From Rhodanobacter sp. C03 (GTDB lineage Bacteria > Pseudomonadota > Gammaproteobacteria > Xanthomonadales > Rhodanobacteraceae), in NCBI RefSeq assembly GCF_002001175.1, contig NZ_MUNT01000013.1, positions 1-64,000 on the forward strand: a DNA stretch of 64,000 nt, read 5' to 3'. Under the pieces are notes generated by a model, which had not been told where the DNA came from, did no database searches, and was given only the letters and a program-made list of their open reading frames with translations. The number at the start of each line of letters is the position of its first letter. Within the stretch, counting starts at the first letter, position 1. Positions 27,559-36,381 of this stretch are shown here, piece after piece. Made by a program: the position numbers and the translations under genes.

Positions 27559-28248
27559 ATGCCGACCAACCCGCCACCGATCAAACGCATCCGCTGGAAC
27601 CAGGCGTATCGCATCGTGCCGAGCCGGTTTCCGCCGGTGGGCGTGTACGACCGCATCGCCGAGCCGGCCGATCTCGATGCGGTATTCGCGATCGAGGCGC
27701 TGACCAATCCACGCCTGCGCGAAGAAGCAGGTGCATTGAAGCTGGTGCCGAAGGAGCATCGCATCAGCGGACCGGGCTCGACTCCGGTGATGGCCGCGTT
27801 CACCCATCTCAATCCCGAAGGCAGCCGTTTCTCCGACGGCACATGGGGCGTGTTCTACGCCGCGCACAGCGTCGCCACCGCGGTGGAGGAAACCGTGTAC
27901 CACCGTGAGAAGTTCCTTGCCGCTACCGCCGAGCCGGCCTGCGATATCCAGATGCGCTGTTATCGCACCAGCGTCGACAGCAAGCTGCACGATATCCGCG
28001 GCGGCTGGCCGGCAGCGCACGATCCGGACAGTTACGCTGCCAGCGTCGTACTGGCCCGCGAACTGCGCGGCGCCGGTTCCAACGGCCTCGTCTACGACAG
28101 TGTTCGGCATCCTGGCGGTGAATGCCTCGCCGCGTTTCATCCGGACGTGGTGGCACCATGCGTGCAGTCCGAGCACATGATCTATCGCTGGAACGGACAG
28201 CACATCGCGATGGTGCTCAAGGTGTCCGAACTCTCGCGTCCACGCTAA
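27559..28248 (+). CDS. RES-domain toxin
   Basis: 229-residue RES-family toxin. The family's Arg (YRIVPSRFPP), Glu (VEETVYHRE) and Ser (YDSVRHPGG) are present, in the order that names the fold. RES toxins degrade NAD+ and arrest growth until neutralised by an Xre/MbcA-type antitoxin, here upstream. Usually the genes nearly touch; here a palindromic element lies between. Extra 20 residues precede the usual RES start. Confidence 0.92.
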   Translation: MPTNPPPIKRIRWNQAYRIVPSRFPPVGVYDRIAEPADLDAVFAIEALTNPRLREEAGALKLVPKEHRISGPGSTPVMAAFTHLNPEGSRFSDGTWGVFYAAHSVATAVEETVYHREKFLAATAEPACDIQMRCYRTSVDSKLHDIRGGWPAAHDPDSYAASVVLARELRGAGSNGLVYDSVRHPGGECLAAFHPDVVAPCVQSEHMIYRWNGQHIAMVLKVSELSRPR

Positions 28249-28279
28249 TCTCGGGGCCTGCTCCATAGACCAGGGTGGA

Positions 28280-28948
28280 ATGATGAAACGACTGATCATC
28301 CTGCTGTTTGCATTGCTGCCGCTGCTGGCACAGGCGCGCGAGAACGGTCATGCGCAGTGGAATCCGGCGATCGCCGCGTTCGAGGCGGCCGATCGGGCAC
28401 ATGCACCGGCAGCGGGTTCGATCCTGTTCATCGGCAGCTCGTCGATCGAGCACTGGAAATCGCTGGCAGCGGATTTTCCGGAAGTGAACGTGATCAATCG
28501 CGGCTTCGGCGGCTCCGTGATCAGCGACTCCACCTTCTTCGCCGATCGCATCGTGGCGCCATACCACGCACGCGCCATCGTCATGTACGCTGGCGACAAC
28601 GACCTGCAGGAAGGCAGCAGTCCGGAACAGGTACGTGACGATTTCGCCGCCTTCGTGCGCAAGGCGCGCGCCGTCGATCCTGGCGTGCCGATCGCCTTCA
28701 TCGCGATCAAGCCCAGCGTGGCGCGTGCGGTATTGCTGCCCAAGATTCGCCAGGCGAATGCACTGGTTCGCGCGTATGCCGCCACACAGAAGGGTGTGAC
28801 CTACCTCGATGCCTTCACCCTTCTTCTCGGCAAGGACGGTCGGCCACAGCCCGAGCTGTTCGGCGTGGACGGTTTGCACATGAACCGCAAGGGCTACCTG
28901 CTGTGGATCAGCATCATCAAGCCGTGGGTGGGTGCCGTGCCGCGCTAG
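28280..28948 (+). CDS. Secreted SGNH/GDSL hydrolase
   Basis: 222 residues with signal peptide (LIILLFALLPLLAQA). Block I is ILFIGSSSIEHW with the nucleophile Ser, block III has GDND, and block V is DGLHMNRKGY with the catalytic Asp and His. These enzymes remove acyl or acetyl groups from lipids or polysaccharides in the periplasm; the substrate is not evident. It lies 32 bases after the RES gene, but the functions are unrelated. Confidence 0.9.
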   Translation: MMKRLIILLFALLPLLAQARENGHAQWNPAIAAFEAADRAHAPAAGSILFIGSSSIEHWKSLAADFPEVNVINRGFGGSVISDSTFFADRIVAPYHARAIVMYAGDNDLQEGSSPEQVRDDFAAFVRKARAVDPGVPIAFIAIKPSVARAVLLPKIRQANALVRAYAATQKGVTYLDAFTLLLGKDGRPQPELFGVDGLHMNRKGYLLWISIIKPWVGAVPR

Positions 28949-29105
28949 GGCGCCAAAATCTGCCTTGGGGGCATCTGGACCACCGAACCGTTTCCCGGTA
29001 TGAATGTGCTTCAAGGCGTGCCGAAACACTGCAGGCGGCTAGGTGTCGCGCGCTTGATGGTTAACTTGTCTCAATCAGCCAAAAGCTTCCATAAGGAATG
29101 TGTGC

Positions 29106-29465
29106 ATGCGGATGAAAGATGTGTTTCTGTCTTTCCGGGGACGTCTGTTGCGTTCGACCTTCTGGGCATACGCCATAGCAGCATGGATAGTTTTCATCTT
29201 GCTGTTTATGGGCTTTGAACGCGCGTTCGGGCACGCCAGCACACTGTTGCTGTACCCACCATTCTTTGTAGTACTCGTCGCCCTCATCACCAAACGTCTG
29301 CATGATCGCAACAAGCGTGGCGCGTGGATTCTCGTGATTCTCATTCCCATCGCCGGCCCGATTCTGCTGGTGACCGAGCTTGGATTCCTGCGCGGAAGTG
29401 CGGGGCCCAATCGCTACGGCCGCGATCCGTCGGAGTTCTATCCTGACTATCAGGTCGTCAAATGA
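29106..29465 (+). CDS. DUF805 family membrane protein
   Basis: About 119 residues with the DUF805 pattern: FRGRLLRSTFWAYAIAAW, then hydrophobic helices and RLHDRNKRGAWIL, ending NRYGRDPSEFYPDY. Inner-membrane protein of unknown function. AAGGA lies eight bases before ATG 29106. Its stop overlaps the FAD oxidase-methyltransferase start as ATGA, so it may be part of that unit. Base composition is visibly less GC-rich than its neighbours. Confidence 0.87.
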   Translation: MRMKDVFLSFRGRLLRSTFWAYAIAAWIVFILLFMGFERAFGHASTLLLYPPFFVVLVALITKRLHDRNKRGAWILVILIPIAGPILLVTELGFLRGSAGPNRYGRDPSEFYPDYQVVK

Positions 29466-31729
29466 GCGCCACTCCGCTGACTACGGGTGACGCCCAGCAG
29501 ATCGTCAATGACGTTACCGGCCTCAATCCGGTCCCTGTGTGGGCGGTGGTAACTCCCACGAGCACGGAAGACATACGCGTCGCCATCAAGCGAACAAGCG
29601 GCGCCATTTGTATTGGCGGTGGACGTTTCAGCATGGGTGGCCAGACCGCCAGCCCCGGCGCCTTGCATATCGACATGCGCCGGATGAATGGCGTGGTGAG
29701 CTTCTCGCCACTGCACCGCACGATTCGTGTGCAGGCCGGCATCCGCTGGTGCGACCTGCAACGATTTCTCGATCCGCATGATCTGTCGATCAAGATCATG
29801 CAGAGCTACGCCAACTTCACCGTTGGCGGTTCGCTGAGCGTCAACGTGCACGGTCGGTACATGGGCCAGGGCCCGCTGATCCTGGCGGTCCGCTCGATTC
29901 TGATCGTGCTGGCCTCAGGCGAAAGCGTGGAAGCTTCGCCAAGCGTCAACAGCGAGCTCTTCTACGGCGCCATCGGTGGCTATGGTGGCCTTGGCGTCAT
30001 TGTCGAGGCGGAACTCGACCTGGCCAGGAATACGCGCGTCAAACGCGTGACTGCAAAGTTGCCAGCCAATACGTATCTGGCCCACTTCACCGAGAAGGTG
30101 CGCAATGCCCCCCGGGCGATCTTTCACAACGCCGATCTTTATCCACCGCAGTTCACGCGGGCACGCTCGATCACCTGGGAGGAAACGGATGATCCGGTCA
30201 CGGTGCCGTACCGTCTCGTTCCGACGCGGCGTACGTATCCCCTGCAGAAATACTTCATCTGGGCGATTTCCGAGACGCCGCTGGGCAAGTGGCGCAAGGA
30301 ATACCTGATCGATCCGCTGCTGTATTCGAGCAAGCGCGTGCATTGGCGCAACTATGAAGCCGGTGCCGATGTCGCCGAACTGGAACCGCGTTCGCGCGTC
30401 TTCCGTACCTTCGTGCTCCAGGAGTATTTCGTACCGGTAGAGCGCTATCAGGATTTCGTGACCAGGATGGCCGAAATCCTGCAACGGCATCGCGTCAACG
30501 TGCTCAATATTTCGGTGCGTCACGCCGCGGCCGACCCGGGCTCACTACTGGCCTGGGCGCGCGGCGAGACGTTTGCCTTTGTTCTCTATTACAAGCAGCG
30601 AACGCGCGTGAACGCCAGGAATCGCGTGGCGGTGTGGACCCGCGAGTTGATCGATGCGGCCATCGAATGCAGCGGTGCCTACTATCTGCCTTATCAGGTA
30701 CATGCCACTCCGGAGCAATTCCACAAGGCATACCCGCGCGCGCAAGAGCTGTTCGCGCTCAAGCGTCGGCTGGATCCGGATTTTCGCTGGCGCAATGTGA
30801 TCTGGGATACCTATTACGCACCTACGCTGGCCGTCGGGAACCAGCCTGTTGGCCACGCGGCTGGCTGTGAATTCCATCGTGTGTTCGACGACAGGCGCAT
30901 GCATGATGGCTTCTACCGTTTCCTGCAGAACATCTATCGCCTATATCCGGAAGACCGATTCCATGCCCTGATCAAGGCTGCCTGCGCCGAACACAAAGAC
31001 GACGAAGCCATCTACCGCCAACTCCAGCGCGACCTCCCCGGCATCAAGCCGATGCTCTCCGAGCTGACTTATGCCGTCCCCGCCTTGCTCAAGCAGAAGC
31101 GCGAGATGGCGCGCCAGACCCTGCAATTGCTGGGTGATCGTCGGTCGGTTCATGGTTACGTCGAGATAGGCACCACGGGTCGCTACATCAGTGAACTGCG
31201 AAAACACGTGCGCGTGGAAGGCGACATCGTGCTGGTGAATGATGTCGCGCCAGGCGGGTCTCCGGTGGATGTCGTCGAGCGCGGCCAGATCGGCAAACTT
31301 GGTCGATTCGTGCCGATGAACGACTACGCGCCGATCGCCGAGACCGATGTGGCGAGTGCCAGCGTGGATGTGGTCACGTGCTATATCGGTCTGCACCATG
31401 CACAGCCCGAACGCCTGCATGATTTCATCCTTTCGATCGAGCGCATCCTGCGTCCTGGCGGTGTGCTTATTCTCCGCGACCACGATGTCACGACGCCCCT
31501 GATGCACGATTTCGTGTCGCTTGCGCATACCGTGTTCAACGCCGGCCTTGGTCTGCCGTGGGAAACCAATCGCAATGAATTGAGGTTCTTCGCCCCGGTA
31601 GCTAGCTGGAGCGAACGTCTGCAGGCGGCTGGGCTCATCGATTCCGGCAATCGTCTGCTGCAGGCGAATGACCCTTCCGACAACGTATTGATGTCCTTTG
31701 TCAAAGCCTCGCGCGAGCGTGCCGCATGA
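29462..31729 (+). CDS. FAD-linked oxidase fused to a SAM-dependent methyltransferase-like domain
   Basis: 755 residues. The N-terminal half (about 20-450) is a VAO/PCMH-type FAD-binding oxidase: ICIGGGRFSMGGQ, FTVGGSLSVNVHGRYMGQGP and GGYGGLGVIVEAEL contact FAD in this fold. The His that often holds FAD covalently near the GG loop is Phe here, so binding may be non-covalent. After a linker (about 470-560) comes a class I methyltransferase-like domain: GYVEIGTTGRYI, VDVVTCYIGLHHAQPE, PGGVLILRDHDV. No signal peptide. The DUF805 gene overlaps its start and the next gene its end. Substrate unknown. Confidence 0.85.
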   Translation: MSATPLTTGDAQQIVNDVTGLNPVPVWAVVTPTSTEDIRVAIKRTSGAICIGGGRFSMGGQTASPGALHIDMRRMNGVVSFSPLHRTIRVQAGIRWCDLQRFLDPHDLSIKIMQSYANFTVGGSLSVNVHGRYMGQGPLILAVRSILIVLASGESVEASPSVNSELFYGAIGGYGGLGVIVEAELDLARNTRVKRVTAKLPANTYLAHFTEKVRNAPRAIFHNADLYPPQFTRARSITWEETDDPVTVPYRLVPTRRTYPLQKYFIWAISETPLGKWRKEYLIDPLLYSSKRVHWRNYEAGADVAELEPRSRVFRTFVLQEYFVPVERYQDFVTRMAEILQRHRVNVLNISVRHAAADPGSLLAWARGETFAFVLYYKQRTRVNARNRVAVWTRELIDAAIECSGAYYLPYQVHATPEQFHKAYPRAQELFALKRRLDPDFRWRNVIWDTYYAPTLAVGNQPVGHAAGCEFHRVFDDRRMHDGFYRFLQNIYRLYPEDRFHALIKAACAEHKDDEAIYRQLQRDLPGIKPMLSELTYAVPALLKQKREMARQTLQLLGDRRSVHGYVEIGTTGRYISELRKHVRVEGDIVLVNDVAPGGSPVDVVERGQIGKLGRFVPMNDYAPIAETDVASASVDVVTCYIGLHHAQPERLHDFILSIERILRPGGVLILRDHDVTTPLMHDFVSLAHTVFNAGLGLPWETNRNELRFFAPVASWSERLQAAGLIDSGNRLLQANDPSDNVLMSFVKASRERAA

Positions 31730-32790
31730 TGCGCAAACGCGCCTGGGTGCGCTGCGGCTGGTTTGTGATCCTTGCATCGATGCTCGTCGCGACATTCGCG
31801 GGGAACTCATTCGCTGCCGACGAAGCCATCGTGACGCCGCAGGAGCATCGCCGCGGACCGGAGCAAACCTTTCTCACCTATCCGGAATGGTTTCTTGTCT
31901 TCAGCCCGGCCGAATATGCGGTGTTCGTTCGCGAGCACAATCCGAGCGACTTCCCCTTCCTTGGCCACATCGGCCAGTTCTGGCAAGGCTATGGGGCTGT
32001 CTACGAGGCCACCCGGAATCGATACCCCATGAACTGGGGATACCACGTCATGATCATGGTCATTGGCGTGAGTACGACCGTCGAATACGGCCTGCGCGCG
32101 GGTTATGAAACGCTGATCGGCCGGGTGGCCGAACTCACGCGCACCCACGGCCAGACCGAGGAGGATCGTTATGCCGCGCGTGTGGCGCAGGATTACGTCG
32201 ATTTCATTCGCGTCGAGCCTTGGTACAAATTCGATTTTCGCAGCAAGCTGATCGGCCTGTGGAAGGACACCAGCCTTTGGGGACCCGATGCGATAAGAAA
32301 ATGGGAACGCAAGTACGCGCTGACGACGGAATACGGAGTCAAGGCCGCGTACGGCTGGTTGATTGGCGTGGCCACCAAGGCGAGCTACGACGAGCCGGTT
32401 CCCGTCACGGCCGTTATCCTTGATCGCGTGCCCGATGGCGCCAGCACCGAACTTCCGCAGATGAAGGTGCTCAGGCAGGATGCCGGCGGCACGGCGCTGG
32501 TAACGCTTCCGCGCTATCAGGAGTTCACCAATGAAGCCGCCGTGCTTGCGAAACTCGGTGCACGGTTCCAGGAGATCGCGGGAAATCGTGGTCCGATACT
32601 GCTGAGCCTGATTGCCCCCACCGCCTGGGATCCGCCTGTGCCTGCGCAGGACATCCTGTTCACACAGTCCATTCGTACAGTACCAGGCAAAAAGCGCGTG
32701 GTTCTTGCCGTGCAGGTGGATTCACTGAGCGCACTGCTGCGCAGCATTGATGGGCAGCCACTATCCATAGAGCACATCTACGATTACTAG
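31726..32790 (+). CDS. Exported conserved protein, function unknown
   Basis: 354 residues with an N-terminal hydrophobic signal (WFVILASMLVATFAGNSFA, cleavage near Ala-Asp). The rest has a TYPEWFLVFSPAEYAVFV block just after the signal, a hydrophobic stretch MNWGYHVMIMVIGVSTTVEYGL at about residue 100 (quoted in parts) and a mixed beta region at the C-terminus. I recognise no family. ATG overlaps the fusion gene's stop (ATGA), making it a partner of that protein in the envelope. Confidence 0.82.
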   Translation: MMRKRAWVRCGWFVILASMLVATFAGNSFAADEAIVTPQEHRRGPEQTFLTYPEWFLVFSPAEYAVFVREHNPSDFPFLGHIGQFWQGYGAVYEATRNRYPMNWGYHVMIMVIGVSTTVEYGLRAGYETLIGRVAELTRTHGQTEEDRYAARVAQDYVDFIRVEPWYKFDFRSKLIGLWKDTSLWGPDAIRKWERKYALTTEYGVKAAYGWLIGVATKASYDEPVPVTAVILDRVPDGASTELPQMKVLRQDAGGTALVTLPRYQEFTNEAAVLAKLGARFQEIAGNRGPILLSLIAPTAWDPPVPAQDILFTQSIRTVPGKKRVVLAVQVDSLSALLRSIDGQPLSIEHIYDY

Positions 32791-32844
32791 ATAGCGAGTG
32801 TAGTGAAGATCATCCAGCGGATTTCTTCACGACGAGCCAGTGAA

Positions 32845-32874
32845 AATGAAAAGGGCCGGCATGCTGGCCGGCCC
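32845..32874 (-). terminator. Terminator for phhA
   Basis: Stem GGGCCGGC/GCCGGCCC with a six-base loop; on the minus strand it is followed by TTTTCATTTTC. It lies between converging genes and mainly ends the phenylalanine hydroxylase transcript. Confidence 0.8.
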
Positions 32875-32899
32875 TCATGCTTCAAGCTGAAGTCAAGCC

Positions 32900-33793
32900 T
32901 CAGTTATCTGCATTGGTTGCCCAGCCTTCGCGATCCCCACGGGTAAACACGCGGTCGTCATCCAGCACATCGCCGGCCGCATGCGCAGGCAACTCGTGCA
33001 ACTTGGCGTAGATCGGCGTGAAGTCCGGATGCGTCGCCTCGAACAACTGCTCGAAGCCGTCGATCACGAAGTAGGTCTGCTGGTAGGTGTCGATGCGGTA
33101 GCGCGTGCTCATCACGCGCTCCAGGCCGAAACCGATGCGGTTCGGTGACGGCGAATCCAGCGAGTAGATCGACTCGCCCTTGGAGCTGACGATGCCGGCG
33201 CCGTAGATGCGCATGCCCTCGTCGGTGTTGATCAGGCCGAACTCCACCGTGTACCAGTACAGGCGGGTGAGATTCATCAGCGCTTCGGGGCCGATCGCGA
33301 ACGCCTTCATGCCGCCGCGGCCATACGCCTGCATGTAGTCGGCGAACACCGGGTTGAGCAGCAGCGGCACGTGGCCGAACAGGTCGTGGAACAGGTCCGG
33401 TTCGCTGAGGTAATCCAGTTGATCCGGCTTGCGGATCCACCAGCTGACCGGGAAGCGGCGGTTGGCCAGATGATCGAAGAACACCTCGTCGGGGAGCAGG
33501 CCTTCCACCGCGACCACTTCCCAGCCGGTGGTGGCGCCGAGCACCTTGTTGAGCTCGGCGAATTTCGGGATGCCGCCGTCGCCGAGGCCGAAGCGCTCGA
33601 CGCCGGCCATGAACTCCTTGCATGCGCGGCCGGGCAGCATTTCGCGCTGGCGCTTGAACAAGGTATCCCAGACCTCATGATCGGTCTGGCTGTAGCTGTC
33701 CCACGGTTGCTCGACCACGCCGGTGGCATACACCGGTACATAGCCGCGATCGGTTTGCTGGTGTTCGATCTTGCGGGGCGTGGTGTTTTCCAT
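32900..33793 (-). CDS. phhA: Phenylalanine-4-hydroxylase
   Basis: 297-residue tetrahydrobiopterin-dependent non-haem iron enzyme turning phenylalanine into tyrosine. Iron ligands are seen in LFHDLFGHVPLLL (two His) and YWYTVEFGLI (Glu). Length suits bacterial single-domain PhhA. Start at 33793 (MENTTPRKIEHQQTDRGYVP) chosen by homology; the longer frame lies under the divergent regulator region. The Lrp-type gene is divergently placed 141 bases away and is the likely regulator. Confidence 0.96.
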   Translation of the reverse strand: MENTTPRKIEHQQTDRGYVPVYATGVVEQPWDSYSQTDHEVWDTLFKRQREMLPGRACKEFMAGVERFGLGDGGIPKFAELNKVLGATTGWEVVAVEGLLPDEVFFDHLANRRFPVSWWIRKPDQLDYLSEPDLFHDLFGHVPLLLNPVFADYMQAYGRGGMKAFAIGPEALMNLTRLYWYTVEFGLINTDEGMRIYGAGIVSSKGESIYSLDSPSPNRIGFGLERVMSTRYRIDTYQQTYFVIDGFEQLFEATHPDFTPIYAKLHELPAHAAGDVLDDDRVFTRGDREGWATNADN

Positions 33794-33934
33794 GGCGGGT
33801 TCCGGCGTGACAGGGACGATTGAAGCAACAGCATACGGTGGATCTTGCACACGAAGCTTGTTTTGTTGCCGTCTATGCCAGTCTTAATGCACTATGCTTG
33901 CGTAGATTGCGATTGGATGGGAGTTTTATTGCAC

Positions 33935-34411
33935 ATGGCAAGCCTTGATCGTACCGATCTGCGTCTGCTCGCCGTACTGCAAGGCGAGGGCCGTATCACC
34001 AATGCCGAGCTGGCCGAGCGGGTCAGTCTGTCGGCGTCGGCTTGCCTGCGTCGCCTGCAGCGGCTGGAAGCCGACGGCATCATCACCGGTTATGCCGCGC
34101 AGATCGATCCGCAAGCGGTCGGCCTGGGCCTGCAGGCGTTCGTGCGCGTGCAGCTGGCCAAGCACGAAGCGGAAGCGATCGAGCGCTTCGTCGAGCACGT
34201 CAACGGCTGGGACGAAGTGATCGCCTGCCACGCGCTGACCGGCGACATGGATTACCTGTTGCACATCTATGTGGCCGACCTCAAGGATTTCTCGCGCTTC
34301 CTGCTCGACCATCTGTTGAACGCCGCCGGTGTTGCCGATGTCAACTCCAGCTTCGTGCTGCGCACGGTGAAACGTTCGCCGTCACTGCCACTGAGCCAAC
34401 TGGAGCGTTGA
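33935..34411 (+). CDS. Lrp/AsnC family transcriptional regulator
   Basis: 158 residues: N-terminal helix-turn-helix (LDRTDLRLLAVLQGEG, ITNAELAERVSLSASACLRR) and a C-terminal RAM ligand domain ending LRTVKRSPSLPL. Members respond to amino acids. Divergence from phhA suggests control of phenylalanine/tyrosine breakdown. Two ATG codons at 33917 and 33935 are possible; the second fits family length. Confidence 0.92.
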   Translation: MASLDRTDLRLLAVLQGEGRITNAELAERVSLSASACLRRLQRLEADGIITGYAAQIDPQAVGLGLQAFVRVQLAKHEAEAIERFVEHVNGWDEVIACHALTGDMDYLLHIYVADLKDFSRFLLDHLLNAAGVADVNSSFVLRTVKRSPSLPLSQLER

Positions 34412-34440
34412 GCGCTTGCGCCCGCTAAACTAATCGACTG

Positions 34441-35259
34441 ATGAGCATCGACACCACCACCGTCCCCGAACGCGATCTGCTGCGCCCGCTGCGTTATCTG
34501 TGGCGCGTGCCGGTACTGCTGTTGCATATCGTGCTGGGCATCCTGCTGTGTTCGCTGATCCTCAGCTGGAACCAGCATGTGGTGATGCAGGACGGCAAGG
34601 AGCCGTTTGCGCACCGGATGATCCGCTGGTGGTCGGTCAAGCTGTTGCGCATCTTCGGTCTGCGCTCGGTGCGGATTGGCCAGCCGCTGGCCGATCCGGT
34701 GCTGTTCGTCGCCAACCACACCTCGTGGATCGACATCGAAATGCTGCACAGCCAGCGCGCCGCCTGCTTCGTGGCCAAGGCCGAGATCGCCGGCTGGTGG
34801 CTGGTCGGCTGGCTGGCGGCGAACGGTGGCACCATCTTCCACCGCCGCGGCAGCAACCACTCGCTGTCCACTGTGATGCAGGTGATGGTCGAGCGGCTGC
34901 GCGATGGCCGTTCGGTGGCGGTGTTCCCGGAAGGCGGCACCGGCTACAACGGCGTGCTGAAGGTGTTCCATGCGCGCATCTTCCAGGCCGCGCTGGATGC
35001 CGAAGTACCGGTACAGCCGGTGGCACTGCGCTTTGCCCGTGGTGGGCGGCGCATCATCGATGCCGGCTTCCGCGAGAACGAGAGTTTCGTGCACAACATC
35101 GTGCGCCTGCTTGGCGAGGCGCCGATGGATGCCGAAGTGCATTTCCTCACGCCGGTGCCGGCTAGCCCGGACGCGCGGCGGCGCATGGCCGAACAGTCGC
35201 GCGAACTCATCGCCGCGGCGCTGGAAGACACCACGATGCCGGATGGCCGCCGCGCATGA
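34441..35259 (+). CDS. 1-acyl-sn-glycerol-3-phosphate acyltransferase family protein
   Basis: 272-residue PlsC-type acyltransferase. Block 1 ANHTSWIDIEM carries HxxxxD, block 3 VAVFPEGGTGYNG the FPEGT-like motif. A membrane helix (about 20-45) anchors it to the inner membrane. It acylates lysophosphatidate or a related lipid. The stop overlaps the next start by four bases, making a pair with a YheT-type hydrolase. Confidence 0.9.
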   Translation: MSIDTTTVPERDLLRPLRYLWRVPVLLLHIVLGILLCSLILSWNQHVVMQDGKEPFAHRMIRWWSVKLLRIFGLRSVRIGQPLADPVLFVANHTSWIDIEMLHSQRAACFVAKAEIAGWWLVGWLAANGGTIFHRRGSNHSLSTVMQVMVERLRDGRSVAVFPEGGTGYNGVLKVFHARIFQAALDAEVPVQPVALRFARGGRRIIDAGFRENESFVHNIVRLLGEAPMDAEVHFLTPVPASPDARRRMAEQSRELIAAALEDTTMPDGRRA

Positions 35260-36269
35260 GCCTGCCGCGCGGAAAGGATTTCTGTCCGCCCTGGCCGCTG
35301 CGCAGCGGTCACATCCAGACCATGCTGTCCTCCAGCGGCGTGCGCCGCATGCTGCTGCCACGTGCCGCGCAGATGGTGCTGCAGGATGCCGAGCCGGTGG
35401 TGGTCGACGGCGGCGGTGGCGTGCGCCTTACCGGGGCCTATACCGCGCAGAAGATCCGGCCGCAGTCGCGCGGGCTTGCCGTGCTGTTCCATGGCTGGGA
35501 AGGCAGCGTCGATTCCACCTATGTGCTGCAGACCGGCAGCCGCCTGCTCGCCGACGGTTGGGACATCTTCCGGCTGAACTTCCGCGATCACGGCGACAGC
35601 TACGGACTCAACGAGGCGCTGTTCCATTCCTGCCGCATCGACGAGGTAGTGCATGCGCTGGGCGATATCGCACAGCGTTGGCCGGCACGCCCGATGGCGT
35701 TGACCGGCTTCTCACTGGGCGGCAACTTCGCCTTGCGTGCCGCGTTGCAGACCTCGCGCGTCGGTATCCCGTTGAGCTATGTGCTGGCGGTGTGCCCGAT
35801 CATCGATCCGGGCGAGGGTCTGTTCTCGCTGGAAGAAACCGCGCCGTGGTTCTACCAGGCCTACTTCATGCGCAAGTGGCGCCACTCGCTGCAGGCCAAG
35901 CAGAAGGCGTTTCCGCAGCACGAATATTTCGAGATGGCCGAACTGAAGCAGAACCTGCGCGGCCTGACCGAGGCGATGGTGCTGCGCCATACCGACTTCC
36001 CGTCGTTGCAGCAGTATCTGGACGGCTATTCGGTGGCCGGGGATGCGCTGCTGGCGATGCAGATCCCGGCCACCATCCTCACCGCGCGCGATGATCCGGT
36101 AATCCCGGTCGATGCCTTCGAGAAACTCCATTTGCCGCCGACCGTCGAGCTGGACATCGCCGATTTCGGCGGCCACTGCGGCTTCATCCGCGGCTACGGC
36201 ATGACCAGTTTCACCGACGATTACATCGCTGCGCGCTTCAACGCACTGGCCGACAGCGCAGCCGGCTGA
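35256..36269 (+). CDS. YheT-family alpha/beta hydrolase
   Basis: 337 residues. Nucleophile in GFSLGGNFALR (about residue 152), acid in TARDDPVIP, and His in DFGGHCGFI, the triad order of alpha/beta hydrolases; N-terminal FCPPWPLRSGHIQTML marks the YheT/AB-hydrolase 4 group. Likely an esterase or lipase of the cytoplasm. It overlaps the acyltransferase gene, hinting at joint lipid remodelling. Confidence 0.9.
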   Translation: MSLPRGKDFCPPWPLRSGHIQTMLSSSGVRRMLLPRAAQMVLQDAEPVVVDGGGGVRLTGAYTAQKIRPQSRGLAVLFHGWEGSVDSTYVLQTGSRLLADGWDIFRLNFRDHGDSYGLNEALFHSCRIDEVVHALGDIAQRWPARPMALTGFSLGGNFALRAALQTSRVGIPLSYVLAVCPIIDPGEGLFSLEETAPWFYQAYFMRKWRHSLQAKQKAFPQHEYFEMAELKQNLRGLTEAMVLRHTDFPSLQQYLDGYSVAGDALLAMQIPATILTARDDPVIPVDAFEKLHLPPTVELDIADFGGHCGFIRGYGMTSFTDDYIAARFNALADSAAG

Positions 36270-36381
36270 GCCGTCGGCCCGGTCGGCTGCCGCCGATATC
36301 CGACATTTCCACGGCGTTGGCATTCCCGCATGCGTTCCGCGTGCTAGCGTAGGCGGACAGGGGGCACCATCACGCGGGGAT

